64,000 nt of DNA from Myrica gale. Its lineage: Eukaryota; Streptophyta; Magnoliopsida; Fagales; Myricaceae. Each line of letters opens with the position of its first letter. Position 1 is the first letter of the stretch. The stretch is from positions 13,278,001 through 13,342,000 of the forward strand of contig OZ005604.1 of the NCBI GenBank assembly GCA_963930655.1. The letters are read 5' to 3'. Of the stretch, positions 58,373 through 64,000 are shown one piece after another. The translations under genes and the position numbers were made by a program. A model generated the notes under the pieces. It was not told the DNA's origin, ran no database searches, and worked only from the letters and a program-made list of their open reading frames with translations.

Positions 58373-58534
58373 TTAAGGTGTTGCATATCATAAATGAGAT
58401 GTATGGGCATTGATATGAGACATGCACACTTAACTTGTACATTGGAAAGGAATATTGATGTTCAAGTATGGTTAAGGTATTGCATATCATAAATGAGATG
58501 TATGGGCGTTGATAGGAGACATGCATACTTAACG
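58373..58534. repeat. Direct duplication, 99-bp period
   Basis: TTAAGGTRTTGCATATCATA with ATGAGATGTATGGGCRTTGA occurs at 58373 and again at 58472, each copy about 63 bp. Confidence 0.75.
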
Positions 58535-59714
58535 CATACTGTGAAGACATGACAGTACTGTGCACAAGAAAATGCGTTCACTTGTTGTGACATTCTGGCC
58601 TCTCCGTCGTACGCGAAAAGATCCTTTGTTAAAATAACTCGCTCTGGGAGCTTGAGGCCGTATTGTACTCTGGGAGTACTGCTGCAAAGATACGGATGGT
58701 TACTTGGAGTAACCCGTCACTCAGGCCAAGTGATTCACTCTGGGAGTGAGAGTAGTGGTGATTGGTGATTGAGAATGGAAAAAGGAAAAGATTATTTTTG
58801 AGAAAATTGAGTCTTTTCATTTACTTTTTCTTATTCTGTTTTGGTTTTATTGTTGAAACGGGTTTTCTTCAATATCTTGTTCTTGTATCTGCTATTCTGA
58901 TGTATTAACTACTGCCTGTACTGAGTCATTTGGACTCACCGTTGTTTGTTAAATATTTCTTTAGCAGATCTCTGAGGTTTAAAAGGTGAGTTCTCCAAGG
59001 CCATTCAACATAGCTTTATTACTCTGGAGCTAACCTGTTGAGTCTATGTCACATATGACCTAAATGTTCTGATGGAAGACCGTGGTCATAGGTGGATTAA
59101 CCCAAACTCGAATGACTATGTCAGCATGTGCAACAAACTTAAGTGATTCTGATGGCAAGGAGTAGAGGTTTTATGTTTCTTAGTTTTTCCGCTGCTGTGG
59201 TTTTCTTTTGAGTATGGACATTATGAGAAGTTGGTTCTCTTTTGTAATACTTCGCTATTAATAAAAGGTTCTACTTGTATTTTAGTTGGAATCATGTTGC
59301 TTTCACGATCCTCCAACTGGTCGTAACCTAAGTCTAATAGCCACGTTTATTACTATAGCTCTTATGGGAATTGCATCTATTGGTGATTCTGACCAATAAG
59401 GGTTGGTCTGATACATAGGGTGATCTGAGGCTAAGGGTTACCTCCACCTGGAAGGACCTGGTTGGTCGACCATACCTTCATGCCAATAGGGTTGTTGGGG
59501 AGGAATTCACCCTACTGAACCCTCTGTACTGTACTCAAATGGCGCATGAGTCGTAGCGACACGGCTGTCCGACTATCTTGCCAAGCCCTGAGATCTAGGG
59601 TTGACATTGAACAGACTGCGATACTCTCGCGCCGTCATCCTTCTATGAGAAGGAGTAGTCGTCTGCTGGGAGCGCGGGGGTCGGCGACTCGACAACATAT
59701 TTCACTCTTCAGTT

Positions 59715-60716
59715 CTACGATGCTTCCTCTACCCCGTGATTCCTCCATAGAACCTTTACAAGCGGTATGGTCTTTGTCCGCAATCGTTGCTCTTTTCTAT
59801 CTAGATTCCTCAGTGGTTCTTCTACATAAGTGAGGTTCTCCTTAATCTGTAAGGGTTCATATTCTAAAACATGAGCAGGGTCAGATACATACTTGCGTAG
59901 AAGCGATATGTGGAATACATCGTGAACTCCTGCTAAGCATGGCGGTAGCGCCAATCTATACGCCAATTGTCCAACGCGCTCTAGGATCTCGAAAGGTCCT
60001 ATGAATCTGGGTTGAAGCTCCCCCTTCTTCCCAAATCGCGATATTCCCTTAGTCGGGGAAATCTTCAAAAATACTTTACTTCCCACTTCGAATGCGAGCT
60101 CCCTTCTTTGATTGTCTGCATAGCTCATCTGTCGACTTTGGGACGTCCCAAGCCTTTCCTTGATCACCTGAATCATTTCTTTCGTCTTCATGACCATTTC
60201 AGGCCCCAACAGTCTTCCTTCTCCGACTTCATCCCAAAAAAATGGCAACCTACACTTCCGCCCATACAAGGCTTCGTATGGTGCCATGACAATGCTCGCT
60301 TGGTAGCTATTATTATACGCAAACTCCGCTAATGGCACGTATTGAGCCCAGCTACCTTTAAAATCCAACACACAGGCTCGAAGCATATCTTCCAAAATCT
60401 GTATAGTTCTCTCGGATTGTTCGTCCGTCTGTGGATGGAAGGCGGTACTGAAATTTAACCGAGTGCCCAAGGATTCATGCAGTCGCTTCAAAAATCTTGA
60501 AGTGAATCTCGGATACCTATCTGACACTATGCTCTTGGGTATACCATGAAGCCTCACAATCTCTTGAAGATAGACTTCGGCTAGCTTCTCTGGATTATAT
60601 TTCACCCTAATGGGCAAAAAGTGGGCTGACTTGGTCAATCGGTCCACAATCGAGACAAACTTATCACTCTTCTGGGCTGACTTCTTTCCAATCCTTTCTC
60701 TAATCCCCTCCATCAC
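59715..60716 (-). pseudogene. Gypsy-2 integrase with chromodomain-like C-terminus
   Basis: An open minus frame of 333 residues contains VDRLTKSAHFLPIRVKYNPE, LHGIPKSIVSDRYPRFTSRF, LNFSTAFHPQTDEQSERTIQ and LAEFAYNNSYQASIVMAPYE, the integrase core. The GPF-like segment PRFIGPFEILERVGQLAYRL and DVFHISLLRKYVSDPAHVLE follow, and the tail VLWRNHGVEEAS resembles the end of a chromodomain as in chromoviruses. SDRY replaces the usual SDRD, next to a catalytic aspartate that is kept. The frame opens directly after a short duplicated TTATCACTCTTCTGGGC (60660 and 60718), where the integrase zinc-binding domain has been deleted. Confidence 0.88.
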
Positions 60717-60743
60717 CTTATCACTCTTCTGGGCTTCGCGAAT

Positions 60744-61361
60744 TTACTCCTCTAGCGAAGGTTGTAACGAGAGCCCTGCAATCGAGACAAACTGATCGGT
60801 CATTATAAGCACGATCTTAGCCCTTTCCAAGTCTTTCATGATTCCTTCAGACACTGCTTCCATGGCACTTGATTCAGCCGAGTTCCTACTTAGAGCATCA
60901 GCCACCACATTTGCTTTTCCCGGGTGGTAGCTAATGGTGCAGTCATAATCCTTAATCAATTTCATCCAACGTCATTGCCTCATATTCAGTTTCTTTTGGG
61001 TGTTGGAGTACTTGAGGCTCTTATGATCTGTGAATATTTCGTATTTAACTCCATAGAGATAATATCTCCATATCTTCAACGCATATACGACTGCAGCTAA
61101 CTCCAAATCATGAGTGGGGTAATTCATCTCTTGTGGTCTCAACTGTCTAGACACATAGGCTATGACATTCTTATCTTACATCAGAACACATCCTAAGCCC
61201 TGCTTCAAGGCGTCACTGTAAATTTCATACTCTCCATGCTCCGAGAGTAAAGCTGACATCAGGGTAGTAACTAAGTTGGCCTTTAACGTCTGAAAGCTTC
61301 GCTCGCACTCATCCGTCCATTCAAACTTGACGTTTTTCTTGGTTAACGAGGTCAATGACAT
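60744..61361 (-). pseudogene. Gypsy-2 RNase H
   Basis: Three adjoining minus frames give KNVKFEWTDECERSFQTLKA, YEIYSDALKQGLGCVLM (first catalytic aspartate), [20 protein letters not shown] (glutamate), [20 protein letters not shown] (second aspartate) and [18 protein letters not shown] stop near 61175 and one at 60970 split them. This is the typical RNase H that follows RT in plant Ty3/gypsy elements. Confidence 0.85.
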
Positions 61362-62283
61362 AACTATCTTTGAAAACCCTCCGATAATATCCTGCTAGCC
61401 CCAGAAAACTTCTTATTTCCTTCACATTTGTAGGGCTCGGCCACTTAAACACAGCATCGACCTTATCGTGATCCACAACAACCTCTTTACCTGAAACTAC
61501 ATGTCCCAAAAATAGGACTTGCTCCAACTAGAATTCACACTTAGAGAATTTTGCATACAACTTTTTCTCCCTAAGAATTTGTAGAACAGTCCTTAGATTT
61601 CTCATGTTCCTCCTTATTTCGTGAATAAATCAAGATGTCGTCTATAAAGACAACCACAAACTTATCCAAGAACTCCTTGAACACTTTGTTCATCAAATCC
61701 ATAAATGCGACCGGAGCATTGGTTAGCCTGAATGGCATCACCAAGATTCATAGTGACCATAGCGTGTCGGAAAAGCCATCTTGGGTATATCTCCTTCTTT
61801 CACCTTCAATTGATGATTCCCCGATCTCGAGTCGATCTTCGAGAATACCGGTGCCCCTTGCATCTGATCGAATAAATCATCAATACGAGGTAACGGGTAT
61901 CTATTATTTATGGTCACCTTATTCAACTCCATATAATCAATACACATCTGGAGACTTCCGTCCTTCTTCTTGACAAATAGAATCGGTGCTCCCCAAGGAG
62001 ACACACTTGGCCGTATAAACCCTTTCTCCAAGAGATCTTCTAGTTGGACCTTTAGCTCTTTCAGCTCTGCTGATGCCATTCGATACGGTGCTTTGGAAAG
62101 TGGAGTTGTCATTGGCTCTAACTCAATACCAAATTCCACTTCTCTATCTGGGGGTAAACCAGGTAATTCATCAGGGAATACGTCGGGAAATTCGTTTACT
62201 ATCAAGGTTTGCTCTACTGTAGCAGCCTCCCTCTGGGTATCATTCGCCCAGACTAAAAGTCCTTCATGTCCTCCTTTCAACAT
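61321..62283 (-). pseudogene. Gypsy-2 reverse transcriptase
   Basis: The 62283-61738 frame has [60 protein letters not shown] and [20 protein letters not shown]. After a frameshift the strand at about 61745-61560 reads [20 protein letters not shown] and the active site [12 protein letters not shown] with both aspartates. Then 61527-61321 gives LFLGHVVSGKEVVVDHDKVD and VKEIRSFLGLAGYYRRVFK. The style fits a Tekay/Del-like chromovirus, which agrees with the chromodomain-like end of its integrase. Confidence 0.87.
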
Positions 62284-62379
62284 TTTCTTGGCCTCCTTGG
62301 CTGAAATAATCGCTGGCCTTCACTATATCTTTCTCATACATGTAAAACAACAGTCTGGTCTCCCCTCCTTTTAGAACAC

Positions 62380-62560
62380 GACCTTCTCCTCATAACGATT
62401 CATACTAGCACCATGCGCTGTCAACCAATTCATGCCTAGTATGATGTCAAACCCTCATCTCCATTACTATCAGATTAGCTAATATTATATGCCCTTCAAT
62501 TTCAATTTGGAATTCTTTACAATTTGATCACCACCAATAGACTATATTCTAGTAGATCTA
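62380..62560 (-). pseudogene. Gypsy-2 protease remnant
   Basis: The minus strand holds an IEGHIILANLIV stretch followed by sequence equivalent to the FDIILGMNWLTAHGA end of plant gypsy proteases, with stops. The DSG active site and all of gag are missing upstream. Confidence 0.5.
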
Positions 62561-63170
62561 CTCATACGCATTTTAGCAATCCTTGACATTTAGAAAAATT
62601 GGGAGCCAAATTCCCTCAACTCAATTTCTGCAATAAAATCAACGAATATTCATTATAATCCTTCTAACTCTTCAAATGAACAAATGCATCATCATTGAAA
62701 TCACAAATCGATCTAAATGCTTATGAAGCACCATAATCACTATTCCAAAGGTCTTTTATGCAATAATCAATCCTAATGGCATCAATAAGCATTCATAATA
62801 GCATTCTTTAGTGCATAATACCTTCTCAGATATATCTCTTTCTAACCCAAAGATCGCACCCCGAACATAAATAAGCATGTGTACATACTTGAGCTCATTA
62901 CAGTTGGTAAACAAATCCTTTATCTGGGCGGTATAAATCTCCAATAAATCCCTCAATTCCTTGCACATTCACTTTTATTTTTCCATCAATATCATCTCTT
63001 AGCAACCACAATGACAACTACAGATCAAATATGTCATAGCCTAATAAAAGCACCCCGAATTAATAAGTGCTTCCACTGCGCACTCTGATCGCTCGTAAAC
63101 ATCATTAATATTATATAATAGAGTGTAACTTTGATCATTCACCTAATCATCAAGATTCAACCTTAACCAT
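62561..63170. other. Gypsy-2 leader region without gag
   Basis: About 600 bp lie between the protease remnant and the PBS, too short for gag and without gag motifs. Nothing else is recognisable. Confidence 0.55.
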
Positions 63171-63182
63171 CCTCTGATACCA
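63171..63182 (-). other. Primer-binding site of gypsy-2
   Basis: On the minus strand TGGTATCAGAGG lies six bases inside the 5' LTR and matches the initiator methionine tRNA site but for the last base. Confidence 0.85.
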
Positions 63183-63188
63183 CTTAAC

Positions 63189-64000
63189 TGTCACGCCACG
63201 AACGCTATCCCAAAGGGCCAATGACAGTCGCGAGCAATCTCGAAAGAATGCTCCAGCGAGCTTAACCTTAACTTAACAGTGGATTTTTTTTTAACAAACA
63301 CATCTATAACATAAACTGATGAGAGATACGGGCCAAGGGAATCTACATAAACTTCAACTTGCACAAAACGACTAATATGAGTAAGCATCTTAATTACATG
63401 TCATAAATAAAACACTTCCTAAGTGACAGACCACATTGGTCAATAGTCGCCAACATCTCAAAAATACATGGAGAGCCTTCCCTCTCAAGATAAGCAGTCC
63501 TCAGGACTGCTTTCACCTGGAACATCTGGAATGATACAATTTAAAAACTCGTGAGTCAAAAGACTCAATAAGGGAACATGAACTTGGAAACATGAGCTTG
63601 TAAACATGAACTTGTAACATCAACTTGTAAATCATGAATGATCGTGAATCTTGATGTGCATGTATGCTTCATGTTTGCATATGCACATGCACTTGCTCTT
63701 GAAAACATATACTTGAACTTGTAATGACACTTGATCTTTGAAAAGAATCATTTCTTATCTTGTGGGCTACATACGCTCCATTTAACCCCTGAAGTCAGGG
63801 TTGTGCGTTCCCATTGGAACCGTCCCCTTTTTCTCATGGAGACATAACATCTGGTCGAGCTAGCCCTTGAAGTGACCCTAGGCCTGATGGCTAGACACAA
63901 CCCTTGGCGGTCCACACCTTCTCGCATTCGTCCTTCAATGTGGTTGCACTTACCTCGAGGACTACCCATCTATCTTGCATTCGTCTTTCGGTATGGGTGC
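63189..64000 (-). repeat. 5' LTR of gypsy-2 (partial, continues past window)
   Basis: The first ~810 bp match 53662-54450 closely, with small indels such as an extra TGGATTTTTTTTTAACAAACA stretch near 63282. The outer end and the TSD lie outside the window. Confidence 0.85.

Larger units (their letters stand above)
56815..59300 (+). mobile_element. Possible LTR-like insertion inside gypsy-2
   Basis: Starting TGTCATACCCCACATGC at 56815, this stretch has an LTR look: a TATAAATAAGG box near 57800 and a CTGAGTCATTTGGACTCACC block near 58919 like that in the giant solo LTRs (TGAGTCTTTTTGACTCACG). I could not find a matching end or TSD, so the right border is a guess. It contains the minisatellite at 57225-57535 and a 99-bp-period duplication at 58373-58534. 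Confidence 0.4.
53662..64000 (-). mobile_element. Ty3/gypsy element (gypsy-2), minus strand, 5' LTR incomplete at window end
   Basis: Both LTRs begin, in plus orientation, with TGTCACGCC at 53662 and 63189 and share long near-identical stretches (for example 53700-54100 against 63230-63720). In minus-strand order there are 5' LTR, PBS, a protease remnant, RT, RNase H, integrase with a chromodomain-like end, extra sequence, purine tract and 3' LTR. Gag is missing. It lies inside the RT of copia-2, so it is younger than copia-2. The LTRs belong to a shorter subfamily of the solo LTRs described above. Confidence 0.88.

Overview
The window is plant nuclear DNA, most likely from an angiosperm and probably a eudicot. 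It is AT-rich and gene-poor, carries plant-type Ty1/copia and Ty3/gypsy elements, CACTA, hAT, LINE and TRIM elements, and holds one intron-containing plant glutamate-receptor-like (GLR) gene. I saw no bacterial operon structure, tRNA, rRNA or CRISPR array. I do not name a species.

Layout. 1-4960: right-hand part of a decayed CACTA (En/Spm) element on the minus strand (CACTA-1), interrupted by a 3' piece of an LTR retrotransposon. 4961-5960: more CACTA-like subterminal sequence. 5961-11079: non-coding DNA with one complete 306-bp TRIM (8926-9231). 11080-16775: a short hAT-like terminus, then a second CACTA derivative (CACTA-2) with a duplicated captured ORF. 16915-17200: last-exon fragment of a dead GLR gene. 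17335-25415: Ty3/gypsy element (gypsy-1) split by a reversed 4.6-kb solo LTR. 25641-36486: LINE ORF2 remnant split by a full copia element (copia-1, 26708-31745) and by a hAT composite (32207-35645). 36487-38369: non-coding. 38370-41795: GLR gene with five exons and an 873-residue product. 41758-53661: second copia element (copia-2) with a duplicated LTR/leader, split by a 4.0-kb solo LTR and a 1.7-kb LTR-like insertion. 53662 to the window end: Ty3/gypsy element (gypsy-2) on the minus strand, whose 5' LTR runs off the window.

Only the GLR gene looks like a working host gene. It should encode a plasma- or endo-membrane ligand-gated cation channel. Its last dozen codons and its stop appear to lie inside the start of a copia LTR. 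A second GLR fragment about 21 kb upstream suggests that this was once a GLR cluster, since broken up by transposons.

Many insertions can be resolved to the base because target-site duplications (TSDs) are visible: CTATT (TRIM), GGCTG and TTTTG (solo LTRs), ATAAT (copia-1) and GTCCTGGA (hAT composite). In several cases the interrupted host reading frame or LTR reads through once the insertion is ignored, which gives a relative order of events. The most unusual items are the two-copy hAT macrotransposon-like insertion, a conserved small coiled-coil ORF recurring in both CACTA elements, and the transposon-derived end of the GLR gene.
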